Assembly: GCF_947499065.1 (NCBI RefSeq)
Contig: NZ_CANMMT010000003.1
Coordinates: 1-64,000 of the forward strand
Direction of reading: 5' to 3'
Length of the DNA stretch: 64,000 bases
Origin: an uncultured Tenacibaculum sp.
GTDB taxonomy: Bacteria > Bacteroidota > Bacteroidia > Flavobacteriales > Flavobacteriaceae
Under the pieces are notes generated by a model. It worked only from the letters and a program-made list of their open reading frames with translations, was not told where the DNA came from and searched no databases. Below are positions 19,184 through 27,896 of this stretch, in pieces. Within the stretch, counting starts at the first letter, position 1, and every line of letters starts with the position of its first letter. A program made the translations under genes and the position numbers.

Positions 19184-19657
19184 ATGAGTGGAGTATCATA
19201 TTATACTGAAGAAGGATTAAAAAAATTAAAAGAAGAGCTAGCTCATTTAGAGCAAGTTGAAAGACCGCGTGTGTCTCAAGAAATTGCAGATGCTCGTGAT
19301 AAAGGTGATTTAAGTGAGAATGCAGAGTATCATGCAGCTAAAGAAGAGCAATCTTTGTTAGAATTTAAGATAGCTAAATTAAAAAACGTAGTAGCTAGTG
19401 CACGTGTTATTGATGAGAGCCAATTAGATACTTCTAAAATATTGATACACTCTGTTGTTAAAATTAAAAATACAGCTAACGGTATGGAGTTCTCTTATAC
19501 TTTAGTTGCCGATTCTGAAACTGACGTAAGAAATGGTAAGTTATCTGTAAATTCACCAATTGGTAAAGGATTATTAGGTAAAAAAGTAGGAGAAATAGCT
19601 GAGATTAAAGTACCTAATGGAATTATGAAATTTGAAATTATGGAGATTTCTCGTTAA
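19184..19657 (+). CDS. greA: Transcription elongation factor GreA
   Basis: Binds the RNA polymerase secondary channel and stimulates cleavage of backtracked RNA. An N-terminal antiparallel coiled coil (residues 1-78) carries the acidic tip ARDKGDLSENAEYHAAKEEQ (about 38-57), and a C-terminal FKBP-like domain ends with the family signature SPIGKGLLGKKVGE. 157 residues is standard. It has its own promoter and terminator; the leader hairpin suggests attenuation. Confidence 0.97.
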   Translation: MSGVSYYTEEGLKKLKEELAHLEQVERPRVSQEIADARDKGDLSENAEYHAAKEEQSLLEFKIAKLKNVVASARVIDESQLDTSKILIHSVVKIKNTANGMEFSYTLVADSETDVRNGKLSVNSPIGKGLLGKKVGEIAEIKVPNGIMKFEIMEISR

Positions 19658-19685
19658 TCTTTTCTGAAAATATTATTCTAAATTA

Positions 19686-19714
19686 AAGTGTTGCCTTTGC
19701 AGCACTTTTTTTAT
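19686..19714 (+). terminator. Terminator of greA
   Basis: 9-bp stem AAGTGTTGC / GCAGCACTT (one G-T pair), loop CTTT, followed by T7. Confidence 0.85.
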
Positions 19715-19741
19715 TTTTACAAGCATACAAAATATAAAATT

Positions 19742-20134
19742 ATGGCTAGTATTTTTACAAAGATAGTATCAGGAGAAATTCCATCATATAAAATAGCAGA
19801 GGATGAAAATTATTTTGCTTTTTTAGATATAAATCCAAATGCTAAAGGGCATACCCTAGTAATTCCTAAAAGAGAAGAAAACAAGTTATTCGACTTATCT
19901 AAAGAAGAGTATGATGGATTGATGTCTTTTTCTTATCGAGTAGCAAAAGCGATTGAAAAAACAATACCATGTAAACGTGTTGGAATGAGTGTAATTGGTT
20001 TAGAAGTTCCTCATGTACATGTACATTTAATTCCATTAAATGCCATGAGTGATATTCAGTTTATAGAAAAAGTAAAATTATCTAAGGAAGAGTTTGTAGA
20101 ACTAGCTGAAGGTATTTCAAGTAATTTTGAATAG
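19742..20134 (+). CDS. HIT family nucleotide-binding hydrolase
   Basis: Histidine triad protein. The triad is HVHVHLIPL near residues 95-103, with the upstream family block IFTKIVSGEIPSYKIAEDE and FLDINPNAKGHTLVIPKRE. HinT-type enzymes hydrolyse purine nucleoside phosphoramidates and acyl adenylates. The ATG at 19742 gives the usual N-terminus MASIFTKIV; an in-frame TTG 54 bp upstream lies in the greA terminator and is not used. 130 residues. Confidence 0.93.
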   Translation: MASIFTKIVSGEIPSYKIAEDENYFAFLDINPNAKGHTLVIPKREENKLFDLSKEEYDGLMSFSYRVAKAIEKTIPCKRVGMSVIGLEVPHVHVHLIPLNAMSDIQFIEKVKLSKEEFVELAEGISSNFE

Positions 20135-20146
20135 TTATAAAAGCTC

Positions 20147-20334
20147 ATGAAAAAGTGAGTGAAAACTGATTTAATTAGAGGAGGAATAATATTTATAATG
20201 ATAAACTTTATTTTTCCTTTTTTACTGAAGAGTCAATAACAACAAAAAAGGTTTTAATATCATTACCTATATGGATATTAGCTGGAATTTTACTTGGATT
20301 ACTTCAAAAGAAAAGAATAAATAAAGAAGCTTAA
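20147..20334 (+). pseudogene. Frameshifted small two-TM membrane protein
   Basis: Two frames together encode one sensible small protein. Frame 1 (from ATG 20147 with an in-frame TGA at 20156, or from GTG 20159) reads VKTDLIRGGIIFIMINFIFP; after a run of six T (20218-20224 region, CCTTTTTTACTG) the neighbouring frame reads FFTEESITTKKVLISLPIW then ILAGILLGLLQKKRINKEA and a stop. Adding one T would give about 58 residues with two membrane helices. This is either a real broken gene, a phase-variable homopolymer, or a sequencing error. No family recognised. Confidence 0.5.
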
Positions 20335-20341
20335 GAATAAA

Positions 20342-21490
20342 CTACATTTTATTTAATTGAATTTCAAAAGTAGTACCTTTTCCTATTTCTGATTTTAGAA
20401 CCGATATTTTCCCGTTATGGTAGTCTTCTATAATTCGTTTAGAAAGAGATAGCCCTAATCCCCAACCACGCTTTTTAGTTGTAAACCCCGGCTTAAATAT
20501 TTGTTTAAATTGTGATTTTTGGATTCCTTTTCCCGAATCTGATACTATAATTTTTACAAGTTTATTAGTACCTTTTATTTCTAATGAAATACTACCTTTT
20601 CCCTGCATTGCATCGATAGCATTTTTTACTAAGTTTTCTATAACCCAACCATATAATTCAGCATTTAACTGAGTTATAATTTCGTCTTTATTTGAAGAAA
20701 AAGTGAAATTAATTTGTTTAGAGCTTCTTGAACGTAAGTAATTAAAAGCAGTTTCAGTAGTTGAAACAATATTATGTGCTGTTAATTTTGGTAAAGAACC
20801 AATTTTTGAAAAACGATTAGCAATAGTACTTAAGCGATCAACATCTTTTTCTATTTCTATAATATAATCTTCATCAACATTTTCTGTGCGTAAAATAGCA
20901 ATCCAACCTAATAAAGAAGATAAAGGCGTTCCTATTTGATGAGCAGTTTCTTTGGCCATACCAGTCCAAAGTTTATTTTGTTCAGCTACTTTACTCGATT
21001 TATAAACCATGTAAATAATGGTTAAGAAAAGCCCTAAAATAAGAAGTAAAGCTAACGGATAGTACTTAAGTTTGTATAATAAATCTGAGTTTCTATAATA
21101 AAGATATTGTGTAAAGCCAAAGTATTCAATAACTATTGGATCATTTTGACTTTTCATTATAGTTAATTGCTTTTGTAAGTACTTAGGGTTTTTAGATTTT
21201 ATAGAATCTAAATTTCTATATAAATTGATACTTCCATCTTTATTAACTAGAATAGTAGGGATATCTTCAATAGTCTCGTAAACTTTATTTATAAGATTTG
21301 TATTGTCATTCAAATCAGGATTAGAGGCAAGTTCTTTAATAGCAGTTGCATAGATTTCAATTTTACCTCGCTCTTCTTCTTTAAATTTTTGAAAGAAGAT
21401 ATAAGTGTTCCACAAAATAAATGAAACGATTAAAAGGGATATAAAAATGGCAATCCGTTTAACCCAATAAGTATTCTTAAAAAAAGTCAT
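20342..21490 (-). CDS. Sensor histidine kinase
   Basis: Two TM helices (residues about 12-30 and 140-160) bracket a periplasmic sensor of about 110 residues. No HAMP is obvious. The dimerisation box AKETAHQIGTPLSSLLGW carries the phospho-acceptor His near residue 184, followed by the ATPase N box ENLVKNAIDAM, G1 DSGKGI and G2 RGWGLGLSLSKRIIEDY. No response regulator is adjacent, so its partner is elsewhere. Its stop nearly touches the broken gene downstream. Confidence 0.92.
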   Translation of the reverse strand: MTFFKNTYWVKRIAIFISLLIVSFILWNTYIFFQKFKEEERGKIEIYATAIKELASNPDLNDNTNLINKVYETIEDIPTILVNKDGSINLYRNLDSIKSKNPKYLQKQLTIMKSQNDPIVIEYFGFTQYLYYRNSDLLYKLKYYPLALLLILGLFLTIIYMVYKSSKVAEQNKLWTGMAKETAHQIGTPLSSLLGWIAILRTENVDEDYIIEIEKDVDRLSTIANRFSKIGSLPKLTAHNIVSTTETAFNYLRSRSSKQINFTFSSNKDEIITQLNAELYGWVIENLVKNAIDAMQGKGSISLEIKGTNKLVKIIVSDSGKGIQKSQFKQIFKPGFTTKKRGWGLGLSLSKRIIEDYHNGKISVLKSEIGKGTTFEIQLNKM

Positions 21491-21568
21491 TAGTCAAATA
21501 TAAACTATTCTGTATAATAACTTAATTTGTAAAACCGTAGTATATTTACATTAAAAATAAAAAACAGC

Positions 21569-22429
21569 ATGTTATCATTAGATCCTAAAGATTTACCTAC
21601 AGGAAAATTACATAGTTATTTACTTGGAGCTATAGCCCCAAGACCAATTGCTTTTGCAAGTACAATTGATAAAGACGGAAATCCTAATTTATCACCATTT
21701 AGTTTTTTTAATGTTTTTGGAGCTAATCCACCTATGATGATTTTCTCTCCAGCAAGAAGTGTAAGAGGAAATAAAACAAAGCATACTTTAGATAATGCAG
21801 AGGAAACAAGAGAAGTGGTTATTAATGTAGTTAATTACGACATGGTACAACAAATGTCTTTGAGTAGTACAATGTATCCAAAAGGAGTTAATGAGTTTGA
21901 AAAGTCAGGACTTACCATGTTAGCGTCTGATAAGGTAAAACCGTTTCGTGTAGTAGAATCACCAGTACAGTTTGAATGCAAAGTAACCGATATAATTTAT
22001 ACAGGAACAGAAGGAGGAGCAGGAAATTTGATTGTTTGTGAAGTAGTTAAACTTCATGTTAATGAAAATGTAATAGCTGAAGATGGAAGTATAGATCAGC
22101 ATAAAATAGATTTAGTAGCAAGAGCAGGAGGTAGTTATTATTCTAGAGCTAGAGATGGTTTTTTTGAAATACCTAAACCTATTTCTACTTTAGGAATTGG
22201 AGTAGATCAAATTCCAGAAGAAATAAGAAATAGTACTGTTTTAACAGGGAATAATTTAGGGATGTTAGGTAATGTAGAGCAATTACCAAGCGAAGAAGCT
22301 GTTAATAACTTTGGTAAAGAACATCCAGAATATATTTCGCTTTCAATTGAAAAAAGACATACATTTGCACAAGATTATTTACAAAAAAATGATGTAGAAA
22401 GTGCGTGGAAGGTACTTTTAATTAAATAG
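21569..22429 (+). CDS. Flavin reductase-like / FMN-binding protein
   Basis: The N-terminal split-barrel begins LHSYLLGAIAPRPIAFASTIDKDG (in two parts from residue 14) and continues NLSPFSFFNVFGANPPMMIFSP, the signature of the flavin reductase/NimA-like domain that binds FMN at a dimer interface. The C-terminal third (about 200-286) is an extension usual in Bacteroidota members. Substrate not predictable. Eight bp before a DUF3127 gene, with which it is probably co-transcribed. Confidence 0.85.
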   Translation: MLSLDPKDLPTGKLHSYLLGAIAPRPIAFASTIDKDGNPNLSPFSFFNVFGANPPMMIFSPARSVRGNKTKHTLDNAEETREVVINVVNYDMVQQMSLSSTMYPKGVNEFEKSGLTMLASDKVKPFRVVESPVQFECKVTDIIYTGTEGGAGNLIVCEVVKLHVNENVIAEDGSIDQHKIDLVARAGGSYYSRARDGFFEIPKPISTLGIGVDQIPEEIRNSTVLTGNNLGMLGNVEQLPSEEAVNNFGKEHPEYISLSIEKRHTFAQDYLQKNDVESAWKVLLIK

Positions 22430-22437
22430 ATAAGAAT

Positions 22438-22803
22438 ATGGAAGTTATAGGGAAGATTAAATTAATTAACGAAACTCAAACATTTGGAGCTAGCGGATTT
22501 AGAAAGAGAGAAATGGTTGTAACTACAGATGAGCAGTATCCACAAATGATTATGATTGAATTTGTTCAGGATAAATGTGATGTTTTAAATAACTATTCAG
22601 TTGGTCAAGATGTTAAAGTATCTATTAATTTAAGAGGTAGAGAGTGGATTAACCCAGAAGGAGTTGCTAAATATTTCAATTCTATCCAAGGATGGAGAAT
22701 AGAGAACTTAGCACAATCTGCACCTCAAGGTACACCTCCTGCAGGTCAATTTGAACCAGCTCCAGATTTATCAGCTAACGAACCAGACGATTTACCTTTT
22801 TAA
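22438..22803 (+). CDS. DUF3127 family protein
   Basis: 121 residues, beginning MEVIGKIKLINETQTFGASGFRKREMVV in the characteristic way of DUF3127, with an OB-fold-like beta pattern, the block REWINPEGVAKYFNSIQGWRIE, and a disordered P/Q/A tail ending in the acidic DDLPF, like the C-terminal tip of single-stranded DNA-binding proteins. That tip suggests an SSB-like role, which is inference. Confidence 0.85.
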   Translation: MEVIGKIKLINETQTFGASGFRKREMVVTTDEQYPQMIMIEFVQDKCDVLNNYSVGQDVKVSINLRGREWINPEGVAKYFNSIQGWRIENLAQSAPQGTPPAGQFEPAPDLSANEPDDLPF

Positions 22804-22833
22804 TATAAAAAAGTTAAATAAGGTGTTATATAC

Positions 22834-22866
22834 AAAAACCTATGAATGAAAATTCATAGGTTTTTT
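22834..22866. terminator. Bidirectional terminator between DUF3127 and crp-like gene
   Basis: Stem AACCTATGAAT / ATTCATAGGTT with flanking A and T runs, loop GAAA; works for both convergent genes. Confidence 0.9.
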
Positions 22867-22874
22867 GTTTTTAA

Positions 22875-23486
22875 TTAATTGTCTAGTAATACTATAGATC
22901 TAGTTTTACGAATGATTTTCTCATTGTTTTCTAAGTTTTTTAAACCTCTTGAAATTGCTTCTCTTGAAAAATTTAAATCTTCAGATATTTCTAAAAGAGG
23001 TATTTTAATCTCTACGCTTTTATATAACCTAGATTTTGTTTTTATATAACTAAGCAAAAGTTCTTCTAATGTTTGATTACTAATTTCTTGAGTTTTATTT
23101 ATAATGTTCATGTAATGAAACTGGAAAGAAGTAATCATAAAATCTCTAAGCTCAATATAGGTGCTTGTCAATTCTAAAAATAAATCATTTGGAATATTTA
23201 AAAGAGTTACATCTTTTATAACAGTACTGCAAATTACATCTGAAGATATATTTGGAGTATTCGTATAATTTATAATTATAGGCTTACTACAATCTAGATG
23301 GTACAATAGTATTTTTTTATCATTGTGTTTGACAGACATTTTAACGATTCCAGAAATTAAAATACAAACCCCTTGATCAAAACGATTGCAGTCTTGTAAT
23401 AAATATCCTTTTTCGTAGTGTAATATTGTTCCATAGTTTTTCAATAGGTCGATTACCTCTTTAGACAGTGGTAAATTTTTTAGCAT
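22875..23486 (-). CDS. Crp/Fnr family transcriptional regulator (paralogue A)
   Basis: An N-terminal cyclic-nucleotide-binding-like beta roll (residues 10-110, with GVCILISGIVKMSV) and a C-terminal winged helix (about 140-203), where ISEDLNFSREAISRGLKNLE is the recognition helix region. The phosphate-binding Arg/Ser residues of CAP are not evident and there is no Fnr cysteine cluster, so the ligand is unknown. Similar in design to the next gene, with a low but visible identity in the HTH (SRAISR-type). Confidence 0.85.
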   Translation of the reverse strand: MLKNLPLSKEVIDLLKNYGTILHYEKGYLLQDCNRFDQGVCILISGIVKMSVKHNDKKILLYHLDCSKPIIINYTNTPNISSDVICSTVIKDVTLLNIPNDLFLELTSTYIELRDFMITSFQFHYMNIINKTQEISNQTLEELLLSYIKTKSRLYKSVEIKIPLLEISEDLNFSREAISRGLKNLENNEKIIRKTRSIVLLDN

Positions 23487-23579
23487 AAATTTAGTTTGTT
23501 GATTGTCTAACCTAGGTAGTATCCTAGATTAATAGTTAGTTAGCATTTATTTGAAATAATTAAGGGGTGATAGACTTTT

Positions 23580-23610
23580 AGAGGCTTGTAATTAAAACTT
23601 ACAAACCTCT
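23580..23610 (-). terminator. Hairpin after Crp/Fnr paralogue B
   Basis: AGAGGCTTGTAA pairs with TTACAAACCTCT with one mismatch, 7-nt loop; downstream of the 23641-24255 gene. Confidence 0.55.
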
Positions 23611-23640
23611 GTTAAATAGTAATTTATTTTAAATGTAGGT

Positions 23641-24255
23641 TTATACAACTAATTGTATAGACCTAGGCTTTCCAATAATTTTATGTTGATTTTCCAAACG
23701 TTTTATGGCTCTAGAAATTGAAGCCTTCGGAGTTTTTAAATCTGAAGAAATTTCAGCTCTAGATATACGAATGTCTTTTTGTTCGTAGATGTTAGACTTA
23801 TTTTTTAAGTAATAAAATAGCCTGTTTTCCAATGAATGTGTTAATAGGTTTTGAAGCCTATAAACCATAGTACTAATGTTGTGTTCACTAGAGTTAATAA
23901 TAGCTTTTTTAAAAGACAAGCAATTACTTTCCCATTCTGCCACTTTATCGTTTGGTACCCATAACAAAGTGCTATCTTCTATTGCAGTTATAGAAATAGG
24001 AGAAGCTTGGTTTTCTGTCATGTTCATTAACACTATCAGAGGGTTGTTTTTTGGTGAAATATGGTATAATAGAAGTGAGCTATCATCTTGATCTAAATGC
24101 GCTTTTAAAACACCTTTAATTATAATAGCGCTATGATTAATAGGTACATCTTTTAATAAGATAGGGTCACCTGTGATATATTTCTTTTTTATAGCAGTAG
24201 ATTGAATTAATCTAACTGTTGATTCTTTACAATTGATGAGGGACTTTAAAATCAT
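23641..24255 (-). CDS. Crp/Fnr family transcriptional regulator (paralogue B)
   Basis: 204 residues with the same architecture as the gene beside it: beta-roll sensor domain (GVLKAHLDQDDSSLLLYH) and C-terminal winged helix (ISSDLKTPKASISRAIKRLENQHKIIGKPRS). Both share the -LLLYH- pattern and the final K-P/T-RSIxL ending, so they arose by duplication. A 538-bp region with repeated ATAAGTATT motifs separates it from the divergent surface-protein operon, which is a reasonable target. Confidence 0.85.
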   Translation of the reverse strand: MILKSLINCKESTVRLIQSTAIKKKYITGDPILLKDVPINHSAIIIKGVLKAHLDQDDSSLLLYHISPKNNPLIVLMNMTENQASPISITAIEDSTLLWVPNDKVAEWESNCLSFKKAIINSSEHNISTMVYRLQNLLTHSLENRLFYYLKNKSNIYEQKDIRISRAEISSDLKTPKASISRAIKRLENQHKIIGKPRSIQLVV

Positions 24256-24793
24256 TATAAATTATTTTACAATTAATTATTGCTTAAATCTATAAGCGGT
24301 TATTTAGTAGTAAATTATATTGTGTTCTTACAATATATTTTAAACAGTGTGTAAAAAGAAAACCCTATGTTTTCTTCATACTAAATACTTATAAGGCATA
24401 AGTATTACTTATAGTTTAGGAATAGAAGGGGCTTAGCAATAGTTTGCTTGTTTTATTTTGAAAAAAAGAAAGTAATTTTTTATTCATAAGTATTAATTTT
24501 TAGGGGATTAATATTCTAATAAAGACGAATTTAGTGTAAAATGTTAAATAAATGTTAATTTTACATTAAAAAAATACTACCTGAATTGTTTAAGCTAGAA
24601 TTTGGTAACTCTTTTAGCTGAAATTACTAGTGAATATCTTATAAACAGATGCTTAATGTGATGTAAATCAATTTTTGATACAAGTCAAATCGTGATTTCT
24701 GTTAAATCAAATGGTTTTTCTTATCTCAATTTTGTGGACTTGAAATTAACTAAGTGTTACTTAGAAATTAACAACCACAAAAAATAAGCATTC
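24256..24793. other. Long AT-rich intergenic region with ATAAGTATT palindromes
   Basis: No credible ORF or RNA gene. It holds AATACTTAT-N5-ATAAGTATT (24384-24406), immediately continued as ATAAGT-ATT-ACTTAT (24398-24412), and a third ATAAGTATT near 24485-24493. A near-consensus CAATTTTG lies near 24746 before the surface operon. The region separates two divergent transcription units, so it should contain both promoters and probably a binding site for one of the Crp/Fnr proteins. Confidence 0.5.
24384..24412. promoter_or_regulatory. Overlapping palindromes, candidate operator
   Basis: Two perfect palindromes share one arm: AATACTTAT/ATAAGTATT (9-bp arms, 5-nt spacer) and ATAAGT/ACTTAT (6-bp arms, spacer ATT). 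The compact 15-bp second palindrome has the size of a regulator site. Confidence 0.45.
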
Positions 24794-25831
24794 ATGAGAA
24801 AAACAATTTTATTATTAACACTGCTGCTTCTTAGTTACAGTTTAAATGCACAAGTAAGTGTTTCTGGAGATTATAGTATTAGAGTAGATAACAATAATAA
24901 TGATCCAGGAGTAGATTACTTTAAAATTTACCAAGGGAAAGGAAGTAGTCCTTTTTTTAGAGGCTCAAATCAGTATGTGAAGTTTTTATCAGATGAAATA
25001 CTTCACTATGCCAAAGATCGATTTTATCTAATGTCTGAGAAAGACGTAGAGATGAGAGTAGGAAGGCATAATAATACTAGCGCAATATTTAAAGTTCAAA
25101 TAGGACACGATTCTAAAAATGAGGTTTTTAGAACGTCTTTAGCCGAATCAACTTTTCATACAAATTCATTTAAACTTTTTGGTTATAAAGGAAGTGATAG
25201 TTTTTTAGATATCAATAGAGGGAGTTTTAAAGCTAAACATTCAGCTTCATTTAGTGTTCATATTGATGATAATAGTAATGATCCAAATGTGGATACATTT
25301 AAAATATTGCACGGTACTAATGGGGCTAAAATATTTGATGTAGGTATAAGTAATACCAAACTGTTTTCTAGAAATTTTACATCAGAAAATGATGGAAGCT
25401 TTTTAGTAAACATTGATAAAAATAATAATTCACAAGTAGACAAATTTAAAGTTTTGTATGGCCGAGAAAAATCAGAGGTTTTAACTGCAGGAGGAAATAA
25501 TGTTGTTGTTCACAAAGAACTAATTACTCAAAATATAAAAGCTCAAGATATTTTGGCAAATAAAGTTGTATTAAATGTAGGTTCATTTCCAGACTATGTA
25601 TTTAGTGATACTTATGAATTAATGCCTTTAGAAAAAGTAAAGGAGTATATCCAAAAGAACAAACATTTACCGAGTATGCCTTCTGAATTAGAAGTGATTG
25701 AGGAAGGAATGGATTTAAAAAATCTTACCTTAAAATTAGTAGAAAAGGTTGAAGAGTTAACCTTGTATACTATTCAACAACAAGAAACTATAAATAAATT
25801 AAAACAATTAATAAAAAATGATAAACAATAA
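24794..25831 (+). CDS. Secreted tail-fibre-like surface protein (paralogue 1)
   Basis: Signal peptide (MRKTILLLTLLLLSYSLNAQ), then internal repeats of about 70-95 residues with the pattern S-V-x-I-D-x-N-x-N-D-P-x-V-D-x-F-K-I at residues about 26, 155 and 200, then the C-terminal block VVLNVGSFPDYVFSDTYELM ... IQKNKHLPSMPSELEV ... LVEKVEELTLYTIQQQE, a coiled coil. That C-terminal block is common on Bacteroidota surface proteins annotated as tail-fibre or S74-like. The first of three paralogues, 14 bp before the next; probably a trimeric or fibrous surface protein. Confidence 0.75.
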   Translation: MRKTILLLTLLLLSYSLNAQVSVSGDYSIRVDNNNNDPGVDYFKIYQGKGSSPFFRGSNQYVKFLSDEILHYAKDRFYLMSEKDVEMRVGRHNNTSAIFKVQIGHDSKNEVFRTSLAESTFHTNSFKLFGYKGSDSFLDINRGSFKAKHSASFSVHIDDNSNDPNVDTFKILHGTNGAKIFDVGISNTKLFSRNFTSENDGSFLVNIDKNNNSQVDKFKVLYGREKSEVLTAGGNNVVVHKELITQNIKAQDILANKVVLNVGSFPDYVFSDTYELMPLEKVKEYIQKNKHLPSMPSELEVIEEGMDLKNLTLKLVEKVEELTLYTIQQQETINKLKQLIKNDKQ

Positions 25832-25844
25832 ATAGATAAGTAAA

Positions 25845-26894
25845 ATGAGAAAAACAATTTTTTTGCTAGGTACATTATTACTAGCTAGCTTCAACATGAA
25901 AGCACAAGGAAGTACACACATTATTTACTTCGATAAAGATGGAAGTCATCAAGGATCCGAAGGATTATTTATTAATGGAGGAGTAGGAGGTGGAACAATA
26001 ACGACTTTTAGATCGTTTACAACAGGTAATATTTCTGAGGTAAACTTTAAAGCTAATAGAGAGTTAAGAGCCAAAGGACGTTTTTATGCAGATGGCGATG
26101 CTTTTTTTGCCAGAGCAGCAAACTTTAATAGTGGTTTAAGTGCTTCAGGAAATAGTACGTTTTCAAGAATAGGTATTGGTGTTACTCCACAACAAGCAAT
26201 ACATGTAAAAAACCAAAACGTTAGAGTTGATAATGGTGAATATCAGAGTTGGGGAGCGTTAATATTTCATCCAGATGTAGATAATACAGGAGATGATATT
26301 ATTTCTTTTAGAAATAGCGCTAACGGTGAGATGGCAAAGATTCATGATGGTGTTTTAACAACTAACAGAGGAGTTTTTAATAATAGTATTTCTGCTACAG
26401 AAGGTAATTTAGGTAGTGTTTCTTATACACAAAGTACAGGTAGACTTAGTTTGGGGCATGGTACTAATGGAAAAATAACATTTTTAAATGGAAGTAATAA
26501 CGAAATGGCATTTCTGCAAAATGGAGTTTTAACTTTAGATAGAGTAGTGTTAAATGTAGGTTCGTTTCCAGATTATGTTTTTTCAAAAGACTATAAGTTA
26601 ATGCCTTTAAAGGAAGTTGCTGCTTATATTAAAGAAAACAAACATTTACCTAATATGCCATCAGAAGCTGAAGTAATAGCTAAAGGAATGGATATAAAAC
26701 AAATCAATACTGTTTTAGTAGAAAAAGTAGAGGAACTTACACTACATACAATTTCACAAGAAGAAAAAATAGATACACTTTTAAAAGAATTGAAAGTAGT
26801 TGAAAAGAAATCAAAAGAGACAGAAAAAAAGATGCAAGCTCTTTTAGAAAGATTATCAAAAATTGAGCAACAATATAACTCAACCAAAAATTAG
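25845..26894 (+). CDS. Secreted tail-fibre-like surface protein (paralogue 2)
   Basis: Signal peptide (MRKTIFLLGTLLLASFNMKAQ). The middle reads like the third paralogue (RIGIGVTPQQAIHVKNQNVRVDNGEYQSWG and the DDIISFRNSANGEMAKIHDG block, each in both proteins). The C-terminal ~110 residues repeat FPDYVFSKDYKLMPLKEVA, the HLPNMPSEAEV box and a heptad-rich coiled coil that is longer here. Ends 8 bp before the next start (26902). Confidence 0.75.
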   Translation: MRKTIFLLGTLLLASFNMKAQGSTHIIYFDKDGSHQGSEGLFINGGVGGGTITTFRSFTTGNISEVNFKANRELRAKGRFYADGDAFFARAANFNSGLSASGNSTFSRIGIGVTPQQAIHVKNQNVRVDNGEYQSWGALIFHPDVDNTGDDIISFRNSANGEMAKIHDGVLTTNRGVFNNSISATEGNLGSVSYTQSTGRLSLGHGTNGKITFLNGSNNEMAFLQNGVLTLDRVVLNVGSFPDYVFSKDYKLMPLKEVAAYIKENKHLPNMPSEAEVIAKGMDIKQINTVLVEKVEELTLHTISQEEKIDTLLKELKVVEKKSKETEKKMQALLERLSKIEQQYNSTKN

Positions 26895-26901
26895 TTTTAG
26901 A

Positions 26902-27891
26902 ATGATTAAAAAAATTACACTGGTAAGTTTATTATTGTTAGGAGTTGGTACTATACAAGCACAACATGTAATTGGAACTGTACGTGGAATAGATATAAAA
27001 GCAGATACCGATGCAGATCCTACATATTATGAAGGAATACGATTTTATGCAGCAAACAAAAAGATGGCTGCATTCTATCCAGGATATAATAGATTTTATG
27101 TACCTACCCATTTTTCTGATAGAGTAAACTTCAATGAGTCAGCAGTTTTTTACAAAAAGGCTAATATTTATTCTGATTTTGAAGTATCAGGTATTAGTAA
27201 ATTTTCAAAAATAGGTATTGGTATAACTCCTACTGAAGGAATACATATAAAAAATAAAAATGTTAGAGTAGATGGTGGAGAGTATCAGAGTTGGGGACCA
27301 ATAATATTGCGTCCTGATGTAGATAATAATGGAGATGATATTATTTCTTTTAGAAACAGTGCTAATAGTGAAATGGCAAAGATTCACGATGGTGTTTTAA
27401 CAATTAATACAGGAGTGTTTAATCAAAGAATTACATCTGATAATGTACAGTTTCAGCAAGGTACATTAGGAAGTGTTTCTTATAACCAAACTACAGGTCG
27501 ACTTAATTTAGGGCATGGTACCAATGAAAAGATAAGTTTTATTAATGGTAGTAATAATGAAATGGCATCTTTAGAAAATGGAGTTTTAACTTTAGATAGA
27601 GTGGTATTAAATGTAGGTTCGTTTCCAGATTATGTTTTTTCTAAAGATTATAAGTTAATGCCATTGAAAGAAGTTGCTACTTATATAAAAGAAAATAAGC
27701 ACTTACCCAATATGCCATCTGAAGCTGAAGTACTTGCCAATGGAATGGATATAAAACAAGTAAACACAGTTTTAGTAGAAAAAGTTGAAGAACTTACATT
27801 ACATACAATAGCTCAAGAAGAAAAAATAGAGAAGTTGTTAAAAGAATTGACAGCGATAAAAGAAGCTATAAAATCAACAAAAAATAAATAA
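26902..27891 (+). CDS. Secreted tail-fibre-like surface protein (paralogue 3)
   Basis: The ATG at 26902 starts a proper signal peptide (MIKKITLVSLLLLGVGTIQAQ); an in-frame TTG-type start 39 bp upstream would overlap the preceding gene and block export. Middle and C-terminal blocks are near-identical to paralogue 2, also at DNA level around 27600-27800 versus 26550-26750, so duplication is recent or gene conversion is ongoing. Confidence 0.75.
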   Translation: MIKKITLVSLLLLGVGTIQAQHVIGTVRGIDIKADTDADPTYYEGIRFYAANKKMAAFYPGYNRFYVPTHFSDRVNFNESAVFYKKANIYSDFEVSGISKFSKIGIGITPTEGIHIKNKNVRVDGGEYQSWGPIILRPDVDNNGDDIISFRNSANSEMAKIHDGVLTINTGVFNQRITSDNVQFQQGTLGSVSYNQTTGRLNLGHGTNEKISFINGSNNEMASLENGVLTLDRVVLNVGSFPDYVFSKDYKLMPLKEVATYIKENKHLPNMPSEAEVLANGMDIKQVNTVLVEKVEELTLHTIAQEEKIEKLLKELTAIKEAIKSTKNK

Positions 27892-27896
27892 AGAAA

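Noticed and set aside
24794..27891. Phage tail-fibre remnants of a prophage
   Set aside because: All three proteins have signal peptides and no phage genes (capsid, terminase, integrase) are near.
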